Assembly: GCA_003223515.1 (NCBI GenBank)
Contig: QHVI01000078.1
Span: 1 to 64,000, forward strand
Direction: 5' to 3'
Origin: Candidatus Angelobacter sp. Gp1-AA117
Lineage (GTDB): Bacteria; Acidobacteriota; Terriglobia; Terriglobales; Acidobacteriaceae
DNA: 64,000 nt
Of this stretch, positions 26,527 to 35,295 are shown one piece after another. The position numbers were made by a program, and so were the translations under genes. The first letter of the stretch is position 1, and every line of letters starts with the position of its first letter. Below the pieces are notes generated by a model, which had not been told where the DNA came from, searched no databases, and saw only the letters and a list, made by a program, of their open reading frames with translations.

Positions 26527-28682
26527 AGTAAACCACCCAACTGGAAAGATCTGTGATTTTTCTTCGGGGGATCGACCACTGCGTAGAGCTTCTTCGCTCC
26601 TTTAGTTTCCAGGTTGAACTCAAAGACACGGGAAGGATTGGGCGCTTCAGGGGCAAACTGCGCAATCAGTTGTCCATTTTCAAACAAGGCCCCTTTAAAG
26701 CCTTTCATGAAGAATACTCTTTCGCCATCCTCCAGTTTCCAGACTGAGCCCCGGGCCATGCCGGAGATGGCCAGCCATCTTCCATCAGCAGAGAAAGCAG
26801 CAGTCCTGGAACTGGAGAGCAGGCTATCCGGCAGCACGAGCTTGCCGATCATCTTTTTGTCACCGGAATTGAAGAGCGCAATCTCGCCGCTGTTTTGCTC
26901 GCCGGCAAACGTGTCACCGTAAATCGCAAATGCGGGACTCTTAAAGGCCTGGATGATCTTTTGTTCCTTCAGATCGATAATACCCACCGGATAAGTGCCT
27001 GCCGGACGGATGAGCAGATAGTTCCTGCTGTTGCTGCTGAAGAACCGTCCATCCTGATCGAATCTGAATTCATCGATCTTCTCTCCAGATGGAAAGTGGA
27101 GGCGAACCAGTTCCGGATGCAGTGCTCCCCACTCAATGCCTGCGATCTCATCGGCTGCCGGAAAGGCAAATGTGTATCTGAGCAGAGCTTTGATCCTGCC
27201 GGGCACATGAGCTTCAGCCTGTTCTTTGAGATCAAAGATCAGGACGGAATGTCCACGGCCAGTAGCAAAATACCGGCCGTCAGGAGAAAACTTCATGTCG
27301 AAAAGAGAGGGAAGAGGAGTTCTAGCAAGTAAGCCGCGATACAGCGTCCAGAAGTCCTGATAAACGAGTTCGTGGAAATGCGGCTTGTCATAGATGACTT
27401 TATTGGTGGCTACATCGATGAGCTTGAGTTCAAAATCCTCGACTTCATCAACCAGAGTGATGCAGGCGAGTGTATCTCCTGAAGGAGAGAGGGCATTCTC
27501 GAAGCATCCGGGAATGTTGAGCTGATGCACTTCAGTGCGCTTCTGGGAAGCGATGTCCCATTTTTCAACTCGCAATTCCTTGTCATAGAAAACCACGCTG
27601 TTGGAGTCGGGGCTGAACTGGGCTGTATGCGCGTCAAAGGCGTCGATGCGGAAGAGATTTGCCAGAGGCTCGCGAGACATGACGAAGATGCTGCTCTGAT
27701 CCTGAGCAAGCAGATATTTCCCGTCACGGCTGAACTGGATTTGCTCGATGTCATCACGCAGACGGGGCTGAAGGCTGACCTTTCTGACAAGACCCGGCAA
27801 CTCCTCTTTCACTGCTGCCCGCTGTGATTCAATAATCCCCGACTTCCATTTTGCAAAATGTTCCGCATCGGCCACGCGCGGCACAATGCATCCTTTGGCC
27901 AGCGGAGCCGTGTTCTTGATGAGTTCGCGCAAACGTTTGGATTCTGGACTGGTAATGTGCAAGAGGTCACTCAGGAAACTTCCGGTCTTGCCCTTGGTTT
28001 CCAGGAGCCGGTCGGCAAATTCGGCATAACGGTTGGGGTCGTATCCGGCCCTGGTCATAGCATACAGACCGATGCGGTCAGCAACTAATTGTTCATTGTC
28101 CTCGTTTACGTGTGATTTGACCTTGTTCCGTTGATCTACAAAGTGGTTCCACTTCGCGAAAATGTCCTGCTTGTCACCTACACTTGTAATGCCAATTTGC
28201 CTGAACCAGTCTGATACACGCACTGCAATGTCGTGAGCAACCACGTGTCCTATTTCATGTCCCAGCAGCCCAGCCAGTTCATCTTCATTCTGGGTAAAAG
28301 AAATCATTCTCCGGTGAATGTAGATCCAGCCGCCTGCCACTCCGAAGGAGTTAAGTTCGGGAGAATCAATGATCGTGAAGTGAAAATGCATCTGGGTAGG
28401 CGGAAGTTGCGCAAGCAGGCGCTCGCCGAGCTTCTGCAAACGGCCTTCAGGATCATCAATTGCATTGAAATCACTGCGTTCCTTCGCATCCAGGATTTCT
28501 CCCAGCCATTGTTCCTGCTGTTCCGTGAACATGTTGGCTTTAGATCTATCCTGCACGACCAGAGGCAGGTCACAGCCGGTGTTGGAGACGTTCGCCGCCA
28601 GCGTGCTCTGAGCGTAAGAATAGAAGCTGTACGGAGAAACAGTAGTTAAGAGCAGAAAAAGTAATACCTTGGCAAAGCGCAT
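26502..28682 (-). CDS. M48 metallopeptidase with WD40/propeller-like C-terminal region (frameshifted)
   Basis: 726 residues up to an early stop. After a signal peptide (KVLLFLLLTTVSPYS), the peptidase domain carries HEIGH zinc ligands (GLLGHEIGHVVAHD, about 140) and the third ligand in DNEQLVADRIG. From about 320 the protein becomes propeller-like (FSRDGKYLLAQDQSSIFV, FSPDGRYFATGRGHSVLIFD, FSADGRWLAISG). Near 26520 the frame is lost: the last residues QLERH are out of frame, while the sensible frame continues to 26012. The full protein would have about 890 residues. Either a recent inactivating indel or a sequencing error. Confidence 0.85.
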   Translation of the reverse strand: MRFAKVLLFLLLTTVSPYSFYSYAQSTLAANVSNTGCDLPLVVQDRSKANMFTEQQEQWLGEILDAKERSDFNAIDDPEGRLQKLGERLLAQLPPTQMHFHFTIIDSPELNSFGVAGGWIYIHRRMISFTQNEDELAGLLGHEIGHVVAHDIAVRVSDWFRQIGITSVGDKQDIFAKWNHFVDQRNKVKSHVNEDNEQLVADRIGLYAMTRAGYDPNRYAEFADRLLETKGKTGSFLSDLLHITSPESKRLRELIKNTAPLAKGCIVPRVADAEHFAKWKSGIIESQRAAVKEELPGLVRKVSLQPRLRDDIEQIQFSRDGKYLLAQDQSSIFVMSREPLANLFRIDAFDAHTAQFSPDSNSVVFYDKELRVEKWDIASQKRTEVHQLNIPGCFENALSPSGDTLACITLVDEVEDFELKLIDVATNKVIYDKPHFHELVYQDFWTLYRGLLARTPLPSLFDMKFSPDGRYFATGRGHSVLIFDLKEQAEAHVPGRIKALLRYTFAFPAADEIAGIEWGALHPELVRLHFPSGEKIDEFRFDQDGRFFSSNSRNYLLIRPAGTYPVGIIDLKEQKIIQAFKSPAFAIYGDTFAGEQNSGEIALFNSGDKKMIGKLVLPDSLLSSSRTAAFSADGRWLAISGMARGSVWKLEDGERVFFMKGFKGALFENGQLIAQFAPEAPNPSRVFEFNLETKGAKKLYAVVDPPKKNHRSFQLGGLLVTQLERH

Positions 28683-28829
28683 AGAAACCCCACATCCAGA
28701 GTTGCTGGAATTCTAGCGGAAAGATATGGAGGAATCTATAACTCTTGCCCTAAATAGTCGCCTTGTAGTCCCATTTTGGAACCAGGGATTTTGCCCAAAG
28801 ATGATTGAGTACGAAGAGAGTTGGGAGAG

Positions 28830-28862
28830 AAACAAAAGAGAAGGGGCGCTTCCGCGCCCCTT
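28830..28862 (-). terminator. Terminator of ilvE
   Basis: Stem AGGGGCGC/GCGCCCCT (28842-28849 and 28854-28861) with a 4-nt loop, followed on the minus strand by TCTCTTTTGTTTC. Lies 27 nt after the ilvE stop. Confidence 0.8.
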
Positions 28863-28888
28863 GAGGTTCATTGCAATCTGAATTTTGA

Positions 28889-29842
28889 CTATGCCACGGC
28901 CACCGGCTGTTTTTCTTTGACGGGTACTTTGGTGAACCAGTCATGGCGGTCGGCAATCGTGCCATTCACGATTCCGAAGAATTCGCGCTGCAGTGCCAGC
29001 GTGACCGGACCGGTGGCGCGTTTATTGATGTCAATCTTGTCGATAGAGCGGACAGGAGTGATTTCGGAGGCGGTGCCGCAGAAGAAAACCTCGTCGGCCA
29101 GGTAGAGCATTTCGCGGGGAATCATCTGCTCGCGGGCGGAAATTCCAATGTCCTCTGCCAGCCGGATGACCGCATCGCGGGTAATACCGGGCAGCACGGA
29201 ATTGCCCAGCGGGGGCGTGAGCAGAGTTCCTTTGCGCACAATAAAAATGTTGGCGCCGGAAGCCTCGCTGACGAATCCGTTCACGTCCAGCGCTATGCCT
29301 TCCACGTAGCCATTCACGATGGCTTCCATCTTGATGAGCTGGGAGTTCATGTAATTGGCGCCCGCCTTTGACATGGCAGGCATGGTGTTGGGAGCGATGC
29401 GTGCCCAGGAGGAGACGCAAACATCCACACCTTCTTTTACGTCACCGTGGCCGAGGTATTTCCCCCACGGATAGTTGCACATATAAACTTCGGTGGGCGA
29501 ATTGAAGGGATTCACGCCCGCCTCGCCATATCCGCGCATGACAATGGGGCGCAGATAGCAAGGCCAGACGCCATTGACGGCCACAAGTTCGAGCAGGGCG
29601 TCACAAAGCTGGTCAATCGTGTAATCAATCTCGATGCGGTAAATCTTGGCGGAATCAATCAGCCGCTGCATGTGTTCGCGGAGCCGGAAGATAGCTGGTC
29701 CGTTTGCCTGGTCGTAACAGCGAATGCCTTCAAAAACTGACGAACCGTAGTTCACCACGTGGGACATGATATGAATTTGGGCGTCGTTCCAGGGAATCAT
29801 CTTCCCGTTGTGCCAAATTTTGTCAGTCGTCTGAATCGCCAT
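28889..29842 (-). CDS. ilvE: Branched-chain amino acid aminotransferase
   Basis: 317 residues from the ATG at 29842, chosen for AGGAG eight bases upstream; a start at 29902 would add 20 poorly conserved residues. Class IV fold: IWHNGKMIPWNDAQIHIMSH, YGSSVFEGIRCY, the PLP lysine in SKAGANYMNSQL (about 158), GIALDVNGFVSEASGANIF and CGTASEITPV. It transfers amino groups between glutamate and branched-chain 2-oxo acids, the last step of Val, Leu and Ile synthesis. Confidence 0.93.
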   Translation of the reverse strand: MAIQTTDKIWHNGKMIPWNDAQIHIMSHVVNYGSSVFEGIRCYDQANGPAIFRLREHMQRLIDSAKIYRIEIDYTIDQLCDALLELVAVNGVWPCYLRPIVMRGYGEAGVNPFNSPTEVYMCNYPWGKYLGHGDVKEGVDVCVSSWARIAPNTMPAMSKAGANYMNSQLIKMEAIVNGYVEGIALDVNGFVSEASGANIFIVRKGTLLTPPLGNSVLPGITRDAVIRLAEDIGISAREQMIPREMLYLADEVFFCGTASEITPVRSIDKIDINKRATGPVTLALQREFFGIVNGTIADRHDWFTKVPVKEKQPVAVA

Positions 29843-30035
29843 TGATGGGGCTCCTTCTGCAGTTTTCGACGTTTGTCTCTGTTCCCCCTGCTCGGCCGGC
29901 ATGGGGTACGGGCGAAGCTCTACTACTTGTTAGATTGAAGCTCTTAGGTGAACGGGCCATTATATCTGAAAAATTTTCTCAGGTCAGAGGACAAAAGTTG
30001 ACAGGGGAGAGGGAGGAAGCGCGACTCGTGAGGTA

Positions 30036-30058
30036 TTCCCGCCGCCAAGCGGCGGGAA
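30036..30058. other. Strong hairpin after the DUF4015 gene
   Basis: Perfect 10-bp stem TTCCCGCCGC / GCGGCGGGAA with the loop CAA, 21 nt beyond the end of the gene at 30079. No T-tract follows on the minus strand, so it may be a repeat or an mRNA-stabilising hairpin rather than a terminator. Confidence 0.6.
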
Positions 30059-30078
30059 ATTAAGAAATGATGGTGTGG

Positions 30079-31566
30079 CTACTTGTGCGGGGCCACGGCA
30101 GCTTCTGATTCCGCCGGCTTTGCGGCAACGGGCGGTTTGGTCTGATTCGCGAGTTCGGTGACTGGTTCCTTCAGGTATGTCTTGCGGTTGGCCAGCATGG
30201 TGGGCATGGCGGCGAATGGCTTGGCGTAGTCGTTGCGGGCATTCCAGAACAGGAAGCCAATTCCGCCGTGCTGTTTCGACGTGCTCACCTGCTTGAGGAT
30301 GTACTCGGGCGAATAGGTCTTGGTCTTCCAGGCAAAAGCCTGGAGCCATGGCCTCAGCACCACGCCCGATCCTGCCGTGACCTTTTCAAAGCGTTCCATC
30401 GACGTGCCGATGAAATGCTCAGGCGCATCGCCGGGCAGCGCGTATCCATCCATGCCGAAAAAGTGTGAAGGATAGATCATGGGAGATAACACGTCACAGT
30501 ATTTGGCCATCTTCACGATGTCCTGCCCGGTATGGCTGAGGTCTACCTGCCGCTGCCACGCCATCACGCCGAAGACATCCAGCGAAACCAGAACACCCAT
30601 GGGGTGCAGTTCCCCGTAAGCCTTTTGCAGGAAGTTGGCGATCACCTCATCCCTGTGCATCTTGGGATCGGCCTGAAAGACAAACTGTGCGTCTTTCTGG
30701 TCACCTTCGGCAGGGAAGCGGACGTAATCGAACTGGATCTCATCCGCGCCGGACTGCGCTACGTACTTGGCCAGGGCCAGATTGTAATCCTGCACCTCCG
30801 GCCGGGATGTGTCTGTCCAGACTAGTTTGCCGTTTTCACGCCACGGCTGGTGGTTTTTGCGCGACTGCACGGCCAGCGTGCCATGGTGCTGGGCGATGTT
30901 TTCATCCCGGAACAATGCAATGCGGGCGATGGCGTGCATGTCGAGCGAATGCAGGAAACGCGCAAACTTGGGAAGATTGCTGATGGGAACGTTTTTGCGT
31001 TTAGGCGCCAGGGCGTGCTCGAAAGGTATGTTGATGCTGCCGTCGCTGTCCTTAATATCAAAGACCACTGAATTTCCACCTGCCTGCTTCCAGCGCCGGA
31101 TCAAATCAATACCATGGGCGCTGCCGGCGGTGGAGCCGGTCAGGTAAATAGCGCGAATTTCACCGTCCCTGGGAAAAGGAACACTTTTTTCCACAACCGG
31201 CTGAGGCTCAATGCCGGGAACCAGTACCTCTTCATTCTTCTTGAATGCGGATTTTCCGTTGTTAGCTTTGCGGATGGCGGCTTCGAACTCCGGCACTGTC
31301 ATGTACAGGGATTCAGTCAGGTATTTGCGTGCAACCAGTATTGCAAGCATGTTTGCCTTAGGCGTGTATCTGATTGTTCCGGGTGGCAGTTCGAGCCCAG
31401 GCGTGTCGCTTGCTGAGACTGCTACCGGGGCGGCCGACGGTTGTGCTGGAGAGGCAGTTTGTGCCTGCGACGCCCGCGCGTGACGGCTGGATAAAAAGGA
31501 GCCAATTGCAAAAATTGCGATCAGAACAACGGCTGTGAAAACGAAACGAAACTTCCTGAGTACCAT
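30079..31566 (-). CDS. DUF4015 putative glycoside hydrolase
   Basis: 495 residues from the ATG at 31566, preceded by AAGAG and followed directly by a membrane/signal segment (FRFVFTAVVLIAIFAIG); the ORF runs open to 31671. Residues from about 145 form a TIM-barrel of the DUF4015 family: AIYLTGSTAG, VVFDIKDSDGSI, EIQFDYVRFPAEGD, SLDVFGVMAW, DVLSPMIYPSHF and WLQAFAW. The Asp/Glu residues at strand ends suggest a retained active site. A LysM-like region (IRYTPKANMLAILVARKYL) precedes it. Probably acts on an extracellular polysaccharide; substrate unknown. Confidence 0.82.
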   Translation of the reverse strand: MVLRKFRFVFTAVVLIAIFAIGSFLSSRHARASQAQTASPAQPSAAPVAVSASDTPGLELPPGTIRYTPKANMLAILVARKYLTESLYMTVPEFEAAIRKANNGKSAFKKNEEVLVPGIEPQPVVEKSVPFPRDGEIRAIYLTGSTAGSAHGIDLIRRWKQAGGNSVVFDIKDSDGSINIPFEHALAPKRKNVPISNLPKFARFLHSLDMHAIARIALFRDENIAQHHGTLAVQSRKNHQPWRENGKLVWTDTSRPEVQDYNLALAKYVAQSGADEIQFDYVRFPAEGDQKDAQFVFQADPKMHRDEVIANFLQKAYGELHPMGVLVSLDVFGVMAWQRQVDLSHTGQDIVKMAKYCDVLSPMIYPSHFFGMDGYALPGDAPEHFIGTSMERFEKVTAGSGVVLRPWLQAFAWKTKTYSPEYILKQVSTSKQHGGIGFLFWNARNDYAKPFAAMPTMLANRKTYLKEPVTELANQTKPPVAAKPAESEAAVAPHK

Positions 31567-31822
31567 TTCTACTCTTTTCCCGTCTGCAGGCATCTTAGCA
31601 TGGGCAGCAGCTACTCTCATGTTACTGATGTTCAATCTTGGGCCCAGGTTTTCGCTTTTGGCTGCACCCATCGCGTCTTGACATAAACAAGCATCTAACT
31701 GTGAAGATGGGGAGAAAAGAAGTCGCTGGAGCCATTACAACTCAGCAGCTTAGTCCTCCATCTCAGCATTCATCCTCCCTGCAAAAAGGGAGTCCTTGGT
31801 CGGAAAAAGGGGCCAGGAAATT

Positions 31823-32998
31823 ATGAGGACCGGTCTTAATACCGCACTTGATCCAAACCGGCGCAGCTCTGATGCGCAGGACTTTGAAACCGCCTTGCGG
31901 CGGAAAATCGTAGGCCAGGACCCGGCCGTAGAAAAAGTGGTGGAAATCTACCAGATGTTCTTAGCGGGGCTGAATGCTCCGGGACGTCCGGTGGGCAACC
32001 TGCTTTTCCTCGGACCAACAGGTTCCGGCAAAACCCGCGTGGTGGAAGCCATGGCCGAAGCGTTGTTTGGCGATCCCCGGGCCGTCATCAAGATAGATTG
32101 CGCAGAGTTTCAGCACAGCCATGAAATTGCAAAGCTGATTGGCTCTCCTCCGGGCTATCTTGGCCATCGTGAAACCCATCCATTGCTGACCCAGGAGGCC
32201 CTCAACCAGTGGCATACCGACAAGATGAAGATGACGCTCCTGCTTTTCGACGAAATCGAAAAAGCCAGTGATGCGCTATGGCAGCTCTTGCTGGGTATTC
32301 TGGATAAGGCGACTCTCACTCTGGGTGATAACCGCCGCGTTGATCTTTCTTCGTGCCTGATTGTGATGACCTCCAACCTGGGCGCGGGCGAGATGAACGA
32401 CCTGATGAGCGGCGGGCTGGGCTTCGGCAAGTCTCAGAAGCCCGACTATATCGACGCCAGGCTTGACGACAAGATTACCCGCACGGCCCAGGAAGCAGCC
32501 CGGCGCAAATTCTCGCCGGAGTTCATGAACCGCATCGATAAGATCGTAGTGTTCAAGACTCTGAAGCCGGAACATCTGGAGCAGATTCTTGAGATTGAAC
32601 TAGGCATGGTGCAGCAGCGCATCCTGCAGGCCACAGGCAACAATCAGTTTGTCTTCAGTTGCACGCAGAAGGTGAAGAAGTTCCTTCTTGAAGAAGGCAC
32701 CGATCCCAAGTACGGAGCGCGTCACCTGAAGCGGGCCATCGAAAAGAATATTGTCTTTCCGCTGGCCAACCTGGTAGCTACAGGACAGATCAAGCTGGGG
32801 GATTTCATCCGCATCGACATGAAGGAAAGCCAGCTCACCTTCACCAAGGAAGCCGAAGGGGCGCTGGTTCCCGTGCTGCTCGAAAAGTATGGCGACTTGA
32901 ACGGCATCACGCCGGCGGCGGCTAAGGCCAGCCGCGGAGGTGTGGCCAAACACCGCGACTTTGGCGGTATGTCTCCTCCGCTGCTTGATCATAAATAA
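31823..32998 (+). CDS. ClpB-like AAA+ ATPase, single D2-type module
   Basis: 391 residues from the ATG at 31823 (AGGAAA just upstream). It corresponds to the second ATPase module of ClpA/ClpB alone: IVGQDPAVEKVVE, Walker A FLGPTGSGKTR, pore-loop region GSPPGYLGHRE, Walker B LLLFDEIEKA, sensor MTSNLGAGE, arginine finger FSPEFMNRIDKIVVF, and the ClpB-D2-small domain (YGARHLKRAIEKNI). No N-domain, D1 or ClpP loop is present, so it is probably not a protease partner. Similar stand-alone modules occur in environmental bacteria, role unknown. Confidence 0.88.
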   Translation: MRTGLNTALDPNRRSSDAQDFETALRRKIVGQDPAVEKVVEIYQMFLAGLNAPGRPVGNLLFLGPTGSGKTRVVEAMAEALFGDPRAVIKIDCAEFQHSHEIAKLIGSPPGYLGHRETHPLLTQEALNQWHTDKMKMTLLLFDEIEKASDALWQLLLGILDKATLTLGDNRRVDLSSCLIVMTSNLGAGEMNDLMSGGLGFGKSQKPDYIDARLDDKITRTAQEAARRKFSPEFMNRIDKIVVFKTLKPEHLEQILEIELGMVQQRILQATGNNQFVFSCTQKVKKFLLEEGTDPKYGARHLKRAIEKNIVFPLANLVATGQIKLGDFIRIDMKESQLTFTKEAEGALVPVLLEKYGDLNGITPAAAKASRGGVAKHRDFGGMSPPLLDHK

Positions 32999-33021
32999 CT
33001 TCCCTCGCGTCAAAATGAACG

Positions 33022-33046
33022 GGCCGCCTGCGGGCGGCCTGTTTTG
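33022..33046 (+). terminator. Terminator of the AAA+ gene
   Basis: Stem GGCCGCC/GGCGGCC (33022-33028, 33033-33039) with a 4-nt loop followed by TGTTTTG; the T-tract is short but it is placed 24 nt after the stop. Confidence 0.7.
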
Positions 33047-33249
33047 CTGTTGAATCAGCACTTCATGGAGTGTGGCCGCCCCCGGCCGCGCGGGAGCCTG
33101 TTTACTGAGACCAGAATGCTGTCACGCCCCTCTCTCTTTAAGCTGGAAAGCATCCAACGTCCAGCAGTTCTCGTTGCATCCAACTCACAATTAATTCCAT
33201 AATTTCTGCTGGTTCAGGGTTCATTCACAACAGGTGAAAAGGACTTGAT

Positions 33250-34077
33250 ATGAAGCATAGGGTCTTATTCGCGATTGCAGCGGCCGCTCTTCTGGTCGTG
33301 CCAACGGTGCTGGCTCCGGAGGCTGATGCCCGGTACAAACCGAGTTCAGGGATGGATTTCTTTTCCCCGCAGCAGGAGGTACAGGCCGGGCAGCAGGCAT
33401 CTGCGGATGTACGGAGAAAGATGCGCGTGCTACCCGACTCAGACCCTATAAGCCGCTATGTGCAGCGCCTCGGCGGCGAACTGGCGTCCCATGCGCCGGG
33501 CCAGAGATGGCCCTACAACTTCCACGTCGTGGATGACAAAGCTATCAATGCCTTCGCGCTGCCGGGTGGTCCTGTCTACATCAACATGGGAGCGATCAAC
33601 GCAGCCGACAATGAAGGCCAGTTGGCTGGAGTCATGGCCCATGAGATTTCCCACGTGGTGCAGAGACACGCAACCCGGGCTGCTTCCAGGCAGATCATGG
33701 CGCAGGCGCCGCTCTCTATTGTCGGAGGCATGCTGGGAGGCAGCGCAGGAGCACAACTTGCCCGGCTGGGAATTTCTTTTGGCGTGGGTTCTTACTTTTT
33801 GCGCAACTCTCGTAAAGCCGAATCAGAGGCTGACCTGATCGGCACGGACATCATGTATGACACGGGCTATGATCCGCGCCAGATGGCCGTCTTTTTCGAA
33901 AAACTGCAGGCCCAGGGAGGCGCCCGCGCGCCGCAGTTCCTCAGCGACCATCCGAATCCCGGCAACCGGGCTTCGGCAGTGATGGATGAAGTTTCAACTC
34001 TGCCGCGCAGGTCTGGCTACCGTGGAGATAGTTCGGAGTTTCCTAAGATCAAGCAACTCGCTTCAGGACATCGTTAG
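33250..34077 (+). CDS. Secreted M48 family zinc metallopeptidase
   Basis: 275 residues. A signal peptide (LFAIAAAALLVVPTVL) is followed by the peptidase domain with zinc motif HEISH (VMAHEISHVVQRHA, about 137) and the third ligand in RKAESEADLIG. NAFALPGGPVYINMG is typical of BepA/YfgC-type periplasmic M48 proteins involved in outer-membrane protein quality control. The hydrophobic LSIVGGMLGG loop follows the zinc helix. The TPR part of BepA is absent. Monocistronic. Confidence 0.9.
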   Translation: MKHRVLFAIAAAALLVVPTVLAPEADARYKPSSGMDFFSPQQEVQAGQQASADVRRKMRVLPDSDPISRYVQRLGGELASHAPGQRWPYNFHVVDDKAINAFALPGGPVYINMGAINAADNEGQLAGVMAHEISHVVQRHATRAASRQIMAQAPLSIVGGMLGGSAGAQLARLGISFGVGSYFLRNSRKAESEADLIGTDIMYDTGYDPRQMAVFFEKLQAQGGARAPQFLSDHPNPGNRASAVMDEVSTLPRRSGYRGDSSEFPKIKQLASGHR

Positions 34078-34534
34078 ATGAACCGCAAAGCGGCGGAGCC
34101 GCAACCAAAGCGAGGACCTCTATGGAGCGCAGCCGCCCTCGGCTAATGTCACTTACTTTAGGGACACCATGCTGTATCCCAATGAGAGATGTCATTCCGA
34201 ACGCCCGTTAAGCTCACGCGCGTTTTCTTCAGCGCGTGAGTAGGGCGGAGGAATCTGCCCCGCTGCTGCCCGCCGTGCGAAAATTCTTTTAAATTCATAC
34301 TCGAATGTGCAAAGTAAGTGACATTAGCCGCCCCTTGGCTGCGGGAATAAATCTTTCACGAGTCGAGAAGAATTTGACGAATAGCATTGCAAAGGGCGCT
34401 AACTAAGGACGCAACGGAACAAAGGAATTTCACCGGCGTCTTTTTCGCGTGGCCTCGCGGCGTGTTCTTTTCGAGGTGGAAGAATGGTCAGGGGCTGAAT
34501 GCCAACTGCTGAGTGTCAAACTGGCGAACTTGAG
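34078..34534. other. Intergenic region holding repeat family A copy 2
   Basis: 457 nt without a gene. 34110-34395 is repeat A. Its interior contains GTCATTCCGAACG and GTAGGGCGGAGGAATCTGC around an inverted TCACGCGC/GCGCGTGA pair, a common intergenic hairpin element. The remainder has nothing I can name. Confidence 0.55.
34110..34395. repeat. Repeat family A, copy 2 (full)
   Basis: Perfect 16-bp inverted arms TAATGTCACTTACTTT (34144-34159) and AAAGTAAGTGACATTA (34311-34326). The flanks match copy 1: TATGGAGCGCAGCCGCCCTC on the left, and a tail with ATAAATCTTTCACGAGTCG and AATTTGACGAATAGCATT on the right. The interior is unrelated to that of copy 1. Confidence 0.7.
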
Positions 34535-35119
34535 CTAGCCTTTTTTTAGCTCCACCAGTACTTGGCGGGCGACTTCTTTGAGGGTTTCGAAGACGCCCTG
34601 GCCCTGGAAGGCGACGGCTTCGAACACGGGCTCGGCTTTTTTGCTCAGATCTTTCTTTAGCTGCTCCACAGCCATGGCATTAGGAAGATCGCGCTTATTG
34701 AGTTGCAGGACGTAAGGAATCTTGGCGAAGTCGTAGCCATGTTCCTTCAGATTGTCGTGAAGGTTCTCTAATGCCTCGACATTGGCGTCCATGCGCTCCT
34801 GCTGCGAGTCAGCAACGAAGACTACGCCATCCACACCGCGCAGGATAAGCTTGCGGCTGGCATCGTAAAAGACCTGTCCGGGAACGGTATAGAGATGGAA
34901 ACGAGTTTTGAATCCGCGTACTGTCCCAAGGTCGAGTGGAAGGAAGTCGAAGAACAGGGTTCGATCTGTCTCGGTGGCCAGGGAGATCATCTTGCCTTTT
35001 TGCTTGTCTGCGGTTTTATCGAAGATATATTGCAAGTTCGTGGTCTTGCCGCCCAGACCTGCACCGTAATAGACAATCTTGCAATTGATTTCGCGGGCCG
35101 CAAAGTTGATAAAGCTCAA
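34535..35119 (-). CDS. mglA: MglA-like small Ras-family GTPase
   Basis: 194 residues, the normal length. P-loop GAGLGGKTT at 19-27, [15 protein letters not shown] in the switch I region, [28 protein letters not shown] (switch II and strand), and the base-specificity motif LNKRD. MglA sets polarity for motility in Myxococcus and related bacteria and works with the GAP MglB, which is not adjacent. With pilT in the same window a role in polar control of type IV pili is plausible. Confidence 0.92.
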   Translation of the reverse strand: MSFINFAAREINCKIVYYGAGLGGKTTNLQYIFDKTADKQKGKMISLATETDRTLFFDFLPLDLGTVRGFKTRFHLYTVPGQVFYDASRKLILRGVDGVVFVADSQQERMDANVEALENLHDNLKEHGYDFAKIPYVLQLNKRDLPNAMAVEQLKKDLSKKAEPVFEAVAFQGQGVFETLKEVARQVLVELKKG

Positions 35120-35295
35120 ACCATTCCTCGCATTCGGGACGCGCGCGGCGCAGGGTGCCGCGCGTGGGGATTCCGAACATCTGTGCTGCTGAAAGATTTT
35201 TTATATCACATTGATCGGAATGATAGTGGATTGTAAATGTCCAGCAACGTTCTTCTTCAGTGGTTTTAGCCTCTGAAAATTACGAAAGTACCGCC

